A stretch of 6,897 bases of DNA from Methylococcales bacterium (GTDB lineage: Bacteria; Pseudomonadota; Gammaproteobacteria; Methylococcales; Methylomonadaceae): positions 1-6,897 of the forward strand of contig JAGLBU010000290.1 of the NCBI GenBank assembly GCA_023146575.1, written 5' to 3'. The position numbers and the translations under genes were made by a program. Positions 1 through 6,894 of the stretch are shown piece by piece. How positions within the stretch are numbered: the first letter of the stretch is position 1; every line of letters starts with the position of its first letter. The notes under the pieces are model-generated. The model was not told the origin of the DNA and did not search any database. It saw only the letters and a program-made list of their open reading frames with translations.

Positions 1-479
1 GCTAACATCAACATGCTAATAACATTAATCGCTACAGGCACTAATACAAACGAATACCCTAGTGATGTAATCGAATGCCCTGCCATAACAGGGGTTAAAC
101 TGGTCGCGGCGGCAGGTGGATGTAAACAACGCATGACTAACATTACCACAATAGAAGCACCAACGGCTGTCGCCGCCGCCGTTGAGGTTTCAGAAATATT
201 TAACGCACACGCCATACCCACCAAAGCCGATAATAATTGCCCCCCTGCAAAAGGCCACGGCTGTGCCAAGGGGCTATTAGGAATAAAAAATAAAATCACC
301 GCCGATGCACCCATTGAAGCCACAATCATAGGGAACCCTTCCCACGGTGAAATAATTTTAGTCAATAAAGCAATAAAAAAAATAGACCCAAAACATGCGA
401 GTAATGCCAATAATTTAGCCTTAATGCCCAAATTAACAGGGTCAATGGTGATGTATTTTAAAAACCGAAAATATTTCAT
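1..479 (-). CDS. HPP family integral membrane protein, partial (C-terminus beyond the window)
   Basis: Reading the minus strand from the ATG at 479-477 gives an open frame of 159 codons that runs off the window start without a stop. The product begins MKYFRFLKYITIDPVN and carries the family signature RCLHPPAAATSL, with the HPP triplet at residues 120-122, preceded by a GASAVILFFIPNSPLAQPW stretch typical of the HPP family (PF04982). About five hydrophobic segments are visible, near residues 22-42, 50-66, 80-94, 101-117 and 141-159, so it is an inner-membrane protein. Some cyanobacterial and chloroplast HPP proteins are linked to nitrite transport; the substrate here is unknown. Family members may carry C-terminal CBS domains, which could lie outside the window. 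A GAGG ribosome-binding site (494-491) lies 11 bases before the start. The gene follows the metalloprotease stop by 18 bases, so co-transcription is likely. Confidence 0.85.
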   Translation of the reverse strand, partial: MKYFRFLKYITIDPVNLGIKAKLLALLACFGSIFFIALLTKIISPWEGFPMIVASMGASAVILFFIPNSPLAQPWPFAGGQLLSALVGMACALNISETSTAAATAVGASIVVMLVMRCLHPPAAATSLTPVMAGHSITSLGYSFVLVPVAINVISMLML

Positions 480-497
480 CAAAAATAATACCTCAAT

Positions 498-1226
498 TTA
501 AACACAATAAACATTGCCCATCATATCAAGCTGTGTACTTTTTTGTTTCCAATCAGGCTCTAGCGTTCTAAGTAATTGATAAAATTTAGCACTGTGATTA
601 AATTCTTTTAAATGACAGAGTTCGTGCAAAATAACATGGTCAATGCAAACGATGGGAGTGGCAATCAGGTTAAGGCTTAAAATAATTTTACCCCGCTTAC
701 TGCAACTGCCCCAGCGTTTAGACATCACTCGAACATTAATCCCTAAATCATGCTCAATGCCTATTTTAAAAGCGCTCTGAATACAGTCGTTATAACGTTC
801 GGTAAAAATACGCTCTGCCTCACGTCGATACCACATTCTTAAACGTTTTTTAATATGGTCAGCATCATCGGGTTTTCGGGTTTCAATTTTAAATTGTCGC
901 TCGGATAAGCTTATTTTTTCTTTTAATGCGTCGCGAATAGTTAAGGGATACGATTGCCCTAAATAATAATGATTTTCACCTGAAAGATAGGTTTTTTTAG
1001 TTGATAATACGAGATTAGATTTAAACGTATTCTGTTGTTTAATAATCCATGCTGATTTTTGTTTAACACGATTATAAATAACCTTTACATCCGTTTTATT
1101 TGGCGCTCTAACGATAACTTTTCCATCAGGATAAACTTGAATTCCCAAGGTTTTTCGCGCGCTAAAAATAACACCGTAATTAATTGTGGTACCACCATAT
1201 AAAACCGATGTTTCAAAATTAGACAT
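498..1226 (-). CDS. YgjP/SprT-like zinc-dependent metalloprotease (YgjP-like metallopeptidase domain)
   Basis: The 242-residue product has the usual length and layout of the YgjP-like metallopeptidase family (PF01863, often named SprT family or M48 family). The zinc site is HELCH at residues 201-205, with Glu202 as catalytic base and a third histidine ligand in KEFNHS (His211). Upstream lies the conserved RWGSCS block (171-176) followed by a strand, IILSLNLIATP. The N-terminal part (about 10-115) is a beta-rich domain containing the family's KxLGIQVYPDGKVIVRAP-type segment. No signal peptide or membrane segment is seen, so it should be cytoplasmic. The physiological substrate of this family is not established. 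The start ATG overlaps the stop of the upstream membrane-protein gene by 8 bases (ATGTCTAA), with no strong Shine-Dalgarno sequence, so translational coupling is likely. Confidence 0.9.
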   Translation of the reverse strand: MSNFETSVLYGGTTINYGVIFSARKTLGIQVYPDGKVIVRAPNKTDVKVIYNRVKQKSAWIIKQQNTFKSNLVLSTKKTYLSGENHYYLGQSYPLTIRDALKEKISLSERQFKIETRKPDDADHIKKRLRMWYRREAERIFTERYNDCIQSAFKIGIEHDLGINVRVMSKRWGSCSKRGKIILSLNLIATPIVCIDHVILHELCHLKEFNHSAKFYQLLRTLEPDWKQKSTQLDMMGNVYCV

Positions 1227-2382
1227 GTTTTTCTAAGCGTTTTTTCTCAAGTTTGCTTGAGGCGGTATTCCCTGAAATAAACGCTTCAAAATGCATCACC
1301 CACACAATAAAAATTTGCATTAACCAAATTACAGGTTTAATCAAATAGTTAAACAGCCACGTAAAAGGGTATAACAGAAAAAATATTAGGCTTGTCCATG
1401 CCACCAATTTAACCATCAAAGGACTAACCCCTAAAAAACTGGCGCCGTCTTCAAATAAATTATTAATCAAACTAGGATGTGAAACCGCTACATACACCGT
1501 GGTTGCAATCGCGCCAAATTTCACTATTTTTTGCGCAGTTTTACTTCTAAAAAATTTAGAGGCAAACACCCTTGTTTTAGTCATAAAAGAAACTCTTTTC
1601 CCAGAACGCAGTGCTTTTGAAGCGGATAACGCTTTGGTTGATCTGAGTAATTTCAAGCTACTGGTGATCGCAATCACATCAAAACTTGCCCAAAAAAGAT
1701 CCCCACCCGTTATTTTTTGATCGGTTTTAGTTTTTTCTTCTAAAGTCCGAATACCGCCTGCAAAAAATTCTGAAAAAGCCTCCATAAAACGCACGGTTTG
1801 TATCCATTTTGCATTCCCTTGTGGGTCTAAAATAAATTGGCGTAAAAAATTATGTCCTTCGGTATTAATATAATTAATCGCATACCAGCCACGTTGTTCA
1901 GAAGATAAACTAATGGCTGTTTTTTGTGATGACGATTGATTATCACCTGTTGCCCAATTTTTTAATTGATTCCACGCGGTTGAAGCCGATTTTTGAGCAT
2001 TCCACAAAGAGATGTCATTTTTTAAAAAATAATCAGTAACAGGAATAACCACCGTACCAAATTTTAATAGCGCTTGTTGAAATTCAGCTTCTTGCCCGTA
2101 TAAAAAAAAGATATTTTGAGCTTTATCGGGGTATTTTTTTAAGGCAAACCACGCTTTAAAGGCTAATTCTTTATTATCGGCGTAATCCAGTAAAATCGCT
2201 TTGGTTTCAAGTGGTTCATCTTTGATGCTATCGGCTAAATAACTTAAATTTTCATTTACCGCAAAATTTACAAACTGTTCTTCTATCTGTTTTGTCGGTA
2301 AGCCAATGCTTAAAATAACCGCGCTAATCACTGAAAACATCAAAAAAATCAGCATTTTTTGCTTATTAATGGCTAAGAACAT
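1219..2382 (-). CDS. Uncharacterised membrane-anchored protein, first gene of the leftward operon
   Basis: I do not recognise a named domain in this 387-residue protein. It starts with a short basic stretch and one hydrophobic segment (about 10-28), best read as a signal anchor. Next comes a soluble, partly helical region (about 30-230), probably periplasmic, containing a helix-rich part (55-105) and a GWYAINYINTEGHNFLRQF block that looks conserved in character. Residues 244-286 are strikingly rich in Lys, Arg and Ser with no acidic residues. The C-terminus holds three hydrophobic segments (about 287-303, 324-346, 349-367) and ends in a charged tail (SSKLEKKRLEKH). The ATG start is well supported by an AGGAGA ribosome-binding site (2394-2389) six bases upstream. 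The neighbouring protease and HPP genes run in the same direction. The coding call is firm; the function is unknown. Confidence 0.8.
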   Translation of the reverse strand: MFLAINKQKMLIFLMFSVISAVILSIGLPTKQIEEQFVNFAVNENLSYLADSIKDEPLETKAILLDYADNKELAFKAWFALKKYPDKAQNIFFLYGQEAEFQQALLKFGTVVIPVTDYFLKNDISLWNAQKSASTAWNQLKNWATGDNQSSSQKTAISLSSEQRGWYAINYINTEGHNFLRQFILDPQGNAKWIQTVRFMEAFSEFFAGGIRTLEEKTKTDQKITGGDLFWASFDVIAITSSLKLLRSTKALSASKALRSGKRVSFMTKTRVFASKFFRSKTAQKIVKFGAIATTVYVAVSHPSLINNLFEDGASFLGVSPLMVKLVAWTSLIFFLLYPFTWLFNYLIKPVIWLMQIFIVWVMHFEAFISGNTASSKLEKKRLEKHV

Positions 2383-2514
2383 TTTTTATCTCCTACATGA
2401 TTTTTGTCTCTGGGGGCGTTTTAAATTTTAGCGCACAGTAATATTATTAAAGTTGACTACGTTATTATAAAGATAAAACCACCCTTTTTTCGCAAAGTGT
2501 TCACCCACAAGAAT
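2383..2514. promoter_or_regulatory. Divergent intergenic region with weak promoter-like elements
   Basis: This AT-rich gap lies between the leftward operon and the rightward exosortase cassette, so promoters for both should be here. For the plus strand, a good -35-like TTGACT lies at 2453-2458, but the best -10 at usable distance is only TAAAAC (2474-2479, 15-base spacing). For the minus strand, TAAAAT (2431-2426) resembles a -10 box without a convincing -35 partner. The minus-strand gene has a clear ribosome-binding site at 2394-2389, whereas none is evident before either possible exosortase start. No operator repeat was identified. The assignment rests mostly on gene orientation. Confidence 0.35.
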
Positions 2515-3993
2515 ATGCCCTACAAATCTTTATATTTGCCTATTTTTTATTTAAGCCTCATCACATTAGCATCGGTTATTTTATTTTTGCCCATATTGAG
2601 TTGGTTTGTGGCAAAAATGTTATTGATTAAAGGTTATCTGCATATTTTAATGATGCTCGCTATTTTAGGGTTAGGGTTTTATCGGTTTTCAAAAATTCAA
2701 CACCCCGTTATTCATACGCCTGTGTTAATTCATCCTGCGTTATTAGTGTGGATACCTGCCTGTATTTTTTACTTAATCAATGAAGCATCATTAGGTTTTC
2801 ATACACTGTCAGCCATCTTATTTTTACTATACGTCTATGGTATTAGTGGGCATTTTTTAGCTAAAAGTCATTGGCAAGCGATTTTATTACCTGTATTACT
2901 GATTATTTTAGTATTGCCGTTTGAGCATTATTTGGATGTTTATTTAGGCTTTCCCTTGCGTTTATTATCCGCAAAATGCGTTGCAACATTATTGCAATTT
3001 TATCAGCCCCAAATTATAAGCCTTGAATCTATTTTAAGCGTAGATAATAAAGCGGCAATTGTCGATTTAGAATGCAGTGGTATTAAAAGCTTGTGGGTAG
3101 GATTGATTTTTTATCTACTATTAACATGGGTAGAAAAATATCGCATTGGGCTTCGATGGTTAGGATTAGCAGGGGTTTTTATTGGCTTGTTAGTATTCGC
3201 GAATGTGGGTCGAATCATCATATTAGTCTGGCTGGATTTACTCTTAAACCAAACTAATTTAGCGGCATTATTACATCAATCATTAGGGCTGCTCGGCTTT
3301 ATTTTTTCCAGCTTAATAATTTGGTTTTTACTGCATTATTTTGTGCCTAAAAATAGCCAAACCTTGAAAAACACCCCCAATGAAGTCTCTTTTTCACAAG
3401 GCATTCTCGGTACTATTTTTATAATAAGCGTCATTTTATCGGCAATTCATCATTATCAACCATTACAAAAAAACACGACAGCCATTACCCAAATACAAAT
3501 TCAACTCCCGATAAAGTATCATTTATCACCTCTAAAATTAAAACCACAAGAGACTGATTTTTTTAATAGCAACGGCTCAACTGCACAAAAATATGCCTTT
3601 GAAATACACGCTCACCATAAAATAATTAAAGCCTCAATGGTGTTGGTCTCAAGCCGACAATGGCGCGCGCAACATATCCCTGAAAACTGTTATCTTAGTC
3701 AGGGTTATACTATTATTAACAAAGGTGTTTGGACGCTTACGCCGCCCTTTAATTTACGCTATTTAACATTAAGTACATCCACACAAAATGCCTCAAAATT
3801 GTTCACAGGGGTATATTGGTTTCAGTCTAAACACCGCACAACCGTGGATTATTCTGCGCGGGTGCTGGATGCTTTATTTAACCCTAATCAACAATGGCTT
3901 ATGGTTTCTATTTTGTGGCAAACGCCAATTAACCCTACAATTATCGCTCCTTTTATTCGCCAATTACAAATGGAGTTGTCTAATGCAAATTAA
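2515..3993 (+). CDS. Exosortase with fused C-terminal EpsI-like domain (possibly exosortase O type)
   Basis: Exosortases are polytopic inner-membrane cysteine transpeptidases that cut PEP-CTERM-type sorting tails on the periplasmic side. Numbering from ATG 2515 (492 residues), the three signature residues are present: Cys187 in LECSGIKSLW, Arg233 in ANVGRIIIL and His254 in LLHQSLG. Eight or so membrane segments fill residues 8-275, with another near 297-312 that tethers the C-terminal domain. That domain (about 324-492) looks like the EpsI/DUF3485 module, with WRAQHIPENCYLSQGY matching its H-x-P-E-x-C-Y signature (His387, Cys392). The start is uncertain: GTG at 2497 is in frame and would add six residues, and neither has a good ribosome-binding site. 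The gene overlaps the next one, its probable substrate, by 11 bases. Pairing with a polytopic substrate suggests the exosortase O subtype, but I cannot confirm the subtype. Confidence 0.88.
   Translation: MPYKSLYLPIFYLSLITLASVILFLPILSWFVAKMLLIKGYLHILMMLAILGLGFYRFSKIQHPVIHTPVLIHPALLVWIPACIFYLINEASLGFHTLSAILFLLYVYGISGHFLAKSHWQAILLPVLLIILVLPFEHYLDVYLGFPLRLLSAKCVATLLQFYQPQIISLESILSVDNKAAIVDLECSGIKSLWVGLIFYLLLTWVEKYRIGLRWLGLAGVFIGLLVFANVGRIIILVWLDLLLNQTNLAALLHQSLGLLGFIFSSLIIWFLLHYFVPKNSQTLKNTPNEVSFSQGILGTIFIISVILSAIHHYQPLQKNTTAITQIQIQLPIKYHLSPLKLKPQETDFFNSNGSTAQKYAFEIHAHHKIIKASMVLVSSRQWRAQHIPENCYLSQGYTIINKGVWTLTPPFNLRYLTLSTSTQNASKLFTGVYWFQSKHRTTVDYSARVLDALFNPNQQWLMVSILWQTPINPTIIAPFIRQLQMELSNAN
3972..3975 (+). 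promoter_or_regulatory. Ribosome-binding site deciding the start of the PEP-CTERM membrane protein
   Basis: GGAG lies 7 bases upstream of the ATG at 3983, inside the end of the exosortase gene. An earlier in-frame ATG at 3788 would make the product 65 residues longer, but it would overlap the exosortase by 206 bases, has no such site, and gives an N-terminus that looks like out-of-frame translation of the EpsI-like domain. Confidence 0.75.
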
Positions 3994-6685
3994 TGAAACC
4001 TTTAAACGACGTGGTATAAAAACACTGTTCTGGTCGTGGCATATTATTTATGTGGTGATCGCTCTGGCCTTGATTTTGCCTCATGTTTTATACCCTATGA
4101 CAGAATCAGTCATCAAAAGTAATACCCCTGCTTACTATCTTTTGTATGGGATAGCCATAGCATTGTTACCCTTTATTTCTATTGCGGTGGTTTTTTTTAA
4201 TTTTAAAGACCATCAAAATAACATTCTGCGCTATTTTTATGGCTTTGAAATGCCGTTGTTAGGCTTTTTATTTATAAAGCTTATTTCGTTGCGAGAATCA
4301 AATTTCAGTGTGGTTGTGGTCACGGTCAATATATTAATGGCAATGACAATTTGGCTGTATTTTTTATGGCAACAAAATAAATATCAAACTTTTCCTAAAA
4401 CACTTCTCAATAATAATATTGCCTTAGCTGGTTCAACGGTGATTGCCTTAACAGGGGTTTATATTTCTATGCTACTGGGGCTTTTTTTATTGCCTATGGT
4501 AGGGCTTTTTTTTAAAGAGTTATGGAGTTTTATCACACCCTTTAAGCTTAGTAATTTCGTTTTTTTAATCCACCCATTATTTTGGCTTGCAGGGCTGTTT
4601 TTTCTATTTACCGCCACGATTTTTTTAATTTTACCGATTGCCTTTGTAAGCTTATATCTTGGACAATTTAAACAGTTTTTACCCACCCTCATTAGCGCAA
4701 AAAAAATCGTTATTGTCGTAAGTGTTCTTGTGCTAAACATCGGCCTATTTATCGTTGGCAATCAACAACCTCACTTAAAAATCTTTACGTTACTGGATGC
4801 TAAACTGTCTCAACCACAGGCAGAACCTCAATTATTAGCCCAACAAGATAAGATTAAAGACGGATTGTTACACACCTATTTGATGCCCTATCGTTATATT
4901 TCAACCACAAAAGACAGTACAGACATCGCATATAGCTATAAAAGATATTTAGGCTTTAGTAAAAAAATGGCACAAATTCCACAAGCATGGTTTCAACTTT
5001 TAGCCAGCCCCTTGTATTACCAAGGCAGTCAAAACGATATTGCAAAAGCTGAAAAATATTATGAAACCTTTTTTGATACGTCAATCCAAAAGGCAGAAAA
5101 AGAGCCTATTCTCCGTGCAATCAAGCATTCATGGGATATCAATCAAACCAATGAAGCTGGTCTATTAAGCGCTAACAGTCATCTTATTCATGTTGAAAAT
5201 CAAACGATTGATATTACCCAAAAACAAGGTATTGCTAACATTATTATCACCGAGTCTTTTAAAAATTTGACCCCAAATCAACAAGAAATTGTCATTCATT
5301 TTGCATTGCCTAAAGATGCGGTAGCCACAGGATTATGGCTAAGTGACGATAAAAATAAACCTAAAATGTATCGCTATAGTGTCGCGCCAAAAGGAGCAGC
5401 GCAAGCGGTGTATAAAGCCGAAGTTAATCGCCGTGTAGATCCTGCCTTATTAGAAAAAGTGGGGGTTAATCAATATCGTTTACGAATTTACCCAATCCCT
5501 GCAAAACAAAGAGCGGCGTATTTTCAAATGCAATTTTCCTATCAAACTTTACCTGATAAAATGGGTCAATGGCCATTACCAATCGTATTAGAAAAACGTC
5601 ATGTTTTTTGGGATGATAAAACCCAACGCCGTATTAATGGAAAGATAATTGCGCCAAAAAATACCGCCCAATGGATTCCTACTGAACTTTCAAGCCAATC
5701 ATCAACACCGCCTAAAAATCTACAATCCCAATCAATACAAGCGGTTCTGCGTCAACATAAACATGAGAAAATTAGCATTAATAAACCTCTAGCCGTGTTA
5801 ATTGATGGCTCTTACAGCATGATTAAACACAAACACGTTTTACAACAGGCGATTCAAACATTAAAAAGTTCGGTAACAAATTTAGATTTTTATTTTTGTC
5901 GTAAAAAATGTGATGCCTTTAAAGATATGAACAGCGCTCGTTTTTTTGGTAACAGTCAAACAGCCGATCATCTTGCCGCTTTTATCAATCACAACACCGT
6001 TAAACCATACGGCGCGGTATTATTACTCAGCGATGAAGGCAGTTATGAATTAGTATCAGAAATCAGTACCAAACAACTTAATATTCCCGCACCTTTATGG
6101 TTGGTACATTTGGGGAAAACACTCCCGTATGCCTACGATGACAAAGTATTAGATTTACTTTATCGCTCTAAAGGGGGCATTAGTTACACCGTAAAAGAGG
6201 CATTATTACAAATCAACCCTGTGCGTATTTTAGAGGCGGCCAACCTTAAAAATATGCGGAATTTAATCACAATTACCGAAAATCGAATTTGGTTTGAAGT
6301 CAATGAAACTGTCACAAAAAATCCTGAACTGGAAAAAATTATCGCCGCTCAAAAAATTCATGGGCTTATGCGTTCAATGGATATGCAAAAATTAGATAAT
6401 CTTGACCGTATTCATGCTATTGCCAAGCAAAATAGCATTGTGACCCATTATTCTTCGATGTTGGTCTTAGTGAATGATCGACAAAAAGAGGCTTTAAAAA
6501 AAGCAGAAGCAGGGGGTGATCGTTTTGAGCGTGAAGTTGAACAGGGAAAAGCCCCCGTAAACCCATTTGCAATTCCTTCGGTACCAGAGCCAGAAGAATG
6601 GGCGTTGATGATTATTGCAGGAATTTTATTATTACTGGCTTACCGAAAACGGTGTAATACTGAAAATTTGAACGCAATGCGTTAA
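3983..6685 (+). CDS. Polytopic VIT/VWA-like PEP-CTERM protein (TIGR02921-like), probable dedicated exosortase substrate
   Basis: This 900-residue protein joins three parts. The N-terminus (about 14-259) holds roughly seven membrane segments. After a region of unknown fold (260-395) comes a VIT-like domain (about 395-525), recognisable by AQAVYKAEVNRRVDPALLEK and GVNQYRLRIYPIPAKQ. Next is a von Willebrand A-like domain (about 600-740) whose metal site is DGSYS (Asp608, Ser610, Ser612), with a later Asp684 in LLLSDEGSYE. The C-terminus is a PEP-CTERM tail: VPEP at 867-870, a hydrophobic helix (873-887), then RKR, followed by ten extra residues. PEP-CTERM proteins with many membrane segments are rare, and the layout and length fit the family TIGR02921 as I remember it. 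Basic residues near Arg9-Arg10 and in loops 74-83, 131-139 and 228-241 suggest a cytoplasmic N-terminus and a periplasmic VIT/VWA part. Function is unknown; metal-dependent protein binding is plausible. Confidence 0.85.
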   Translation: MQINETFKRRGIKTLFWSWHIIYVVIALALILPHVLYPMTESVIKSNTPAYYLLYGIAIALLPFISIAVVFFNFKDHQNNILRYFYGFEMPLLGFLFIKLISLRESNFSVVVVTVNILMAMTIWLYFLWQQNKYQTFPKTLLNNNIALAGSTVIALTGVYISMLLGLFLLPMVGLFFKELWSFITPFKLSNFVFLIHPLFWLAGLFFLFTATIFLILPIAFVSLYLGQFKQFLPTLISAKKIVIVVSVLVLNIGLFIVGNQQPHLKIFTLLDAKLSQPQAEPQLLAQQDKIKDGLLHTYLMPYRYISTTKDSTDIAYSYKRYLGFSKKMAQIPQAWFQLLASPLYYQGSQNDIAKAEKYYETFFDTSIQKAEKEPILRAIKHSWDINQTNEAGLLSANSHLIHVENQTIDITQKQGIANIIITESFKNLTPNQQEIVIHFALPKDAVATGLWLSDDKNKPKMYRYSVAPKGAAQAVYKAEVNRRVDPALLEKVGVNQYRLRIYPIPAKQRAAYFQMQFSYQTLPDKMGQWPLPIVLEKRHVFWDDKTQRRINGKIIAPKNTAQWIPTELSSQSSTPPKNLQSQSIQAVLRQHKHEKISINKPLAVLIDGSYSMIKHKHVLQQAIQTLKSSVTNLDFYFCRKKCDAFKDMNSARFFGNSQTADHLAAFINHNTVKPYGAVLLLSDEGSYELVSEISTKQLNIPAPLWLVHLGKTLPYAYDDKVLDLLYRSKGGISYTVKEALLQINPVRILEAANLKNMRNLITITENRIWFEVNETVTKNPELEKIIAAQKIHGLMRSMDMQKLDNLDRIHAIAKQNSIVTHYSSMLVLVNDRQKEALKKAEAGGDRFEREVEQGKAPVNPFAIPSVPEPEEWALMIIAGILLLLAYRKRCNTENLNAMR

Positions 6686-6883
6686 ACAAAGCGAGAAGCC
6701 TTTTGCGATACCCTTTAAAAAAGATAGCGTAAAAGGCTCCTTACCTTGGTGTTTTGCACGACGTTGATAATGGGTTTTACTTTTGAAAACCTGCGCTCTA
6801 TTAAACTTATGCGCATACTTGGCAACGATATTATGAACCACTGGGGTTTTTATCAGCCGTTTATTTTTTCGATTTTTTTTCAT
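6632..6883 (-). CDS. arfA: Alternative ribosome-rescue factor A (ArfA)
   Basis: ArfA rescues ribosomes stalled on mRNAs without a stop codon by recruiting release factor RF2, as a backup to tmRNA. The 83-residue product has the small, very basic family core: an N-terminal KKNRKNKRLIK stretch, then AKYAHKFNRAQVFKSKTHYQ and RRAKHQGKEP ending at residue 50. Beyond it is a hydrophobic, non-conserved tail (51-83, FLKGIAKGFSLCLTHCVQIF), which in E. coli ArfA makes the full-length form unstable. The ATG at 6883-6881 is preferred over TTG at 6889 because AGGT (6894-6891) lies seven bases upstream of it. The gene converges on the PEP-CTERM protein gene and overlaps its 3' end by 54 bases. A hairpin over codons 49-62 suggests the usual truncation-based control. 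Identification is from motif resemblance, since the sequence is short and divergent from E. coli. Confidence 0.8.
   Translation of the reverse strand: MKKNRKNKRLIKTPVVHNIVAKYAHKFNRAQVFKSKTHYQRRAKHQGKEPFTLSFLKGIAKGFSLCLTHCVQIFSITPFSVSQ
6697..6738 (-). promoter_or_regulatory. Hairpin inside arfA (probable transcript cleavage/termination site)
   Basis: Arms 6697-6710 and 6725-6738 form an imperfect inverted repeat: 8 pairs (AGCCTTTT with AAAAGGCT), then CG/CG and TA/TA pairs separated by single mismatches, around a 14-base loop that can itself pair CTTT with AAAG. In arfA mRNA it covers codons 49-62, just after the conserved core. In E. coli a hairpin at the equivalent place is cut by RNase III or terminates transcription, giving a stop-less message whose product is made only when tmRNA fails. 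The same repeat starts 11 bases after the stop of the plus-strand PEP-CTERM gene, so it could also shape that transcript's 3' end. No strong T-tract follows on either strand. Confidence 0.6.
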
Positions 6884-6890
6884 AATCAAG

Positions 6891-6894
6891 ACCT
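6891..6894 (-). promoter_or_regulatory. Ribosome-binding site of arfA
   Basis: On the minus strand AGGT lies seven bases before the ATG at 6883. It sits at the window edge, so the arfA promoter is not visible. The spacing favours this ATG over the TTG two codons upstream. Confidence 0.5.

Noticed and set aside
160..185. GCC/GGC-rich short repeat
   Set aside because: It is an in-frame run of alanine codons (a helix of the HPP protein on the minus strand), not a repeat element.
13..501. A 162-codon plus-strand open frame
   Set aside because: The minus strand over the same bases encodes a clear HPP-family protein with its signature motif and ribosome-binding site. The plus-strand product has no recognisable domain and is an antisense shadow.
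1499..1720. A 73-codon plus-strand open frame
   Set aside because: It lies wholly inside the 387-residue membrane protein gene on the other strand and shows no family motif.
3788..3982. 65-residue N-terminal extension of the PEP-CTERM membrane protein
   Set aside because: It lies in the coding region of the EpsI-like domain in another frame, and the ATG at 3983 has a well-placed GGAG.
4459..4761. A 100-codon minus-strand open frame
   Set aside because: It is antisense to the membrane segments of the exosortase substrate. Its Lys/Asn-rich composition is what the reverse of AT-rich hydrophobic codons gives.
6697..6738. Classical rho-independent terminator for the exosortase cassette
   Set aside because: The stem is plausible, but no run of T follows it on the plus strand (CCTTACC comes next). 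I keep it only as an arfA-associated hairpin with a possible second role.
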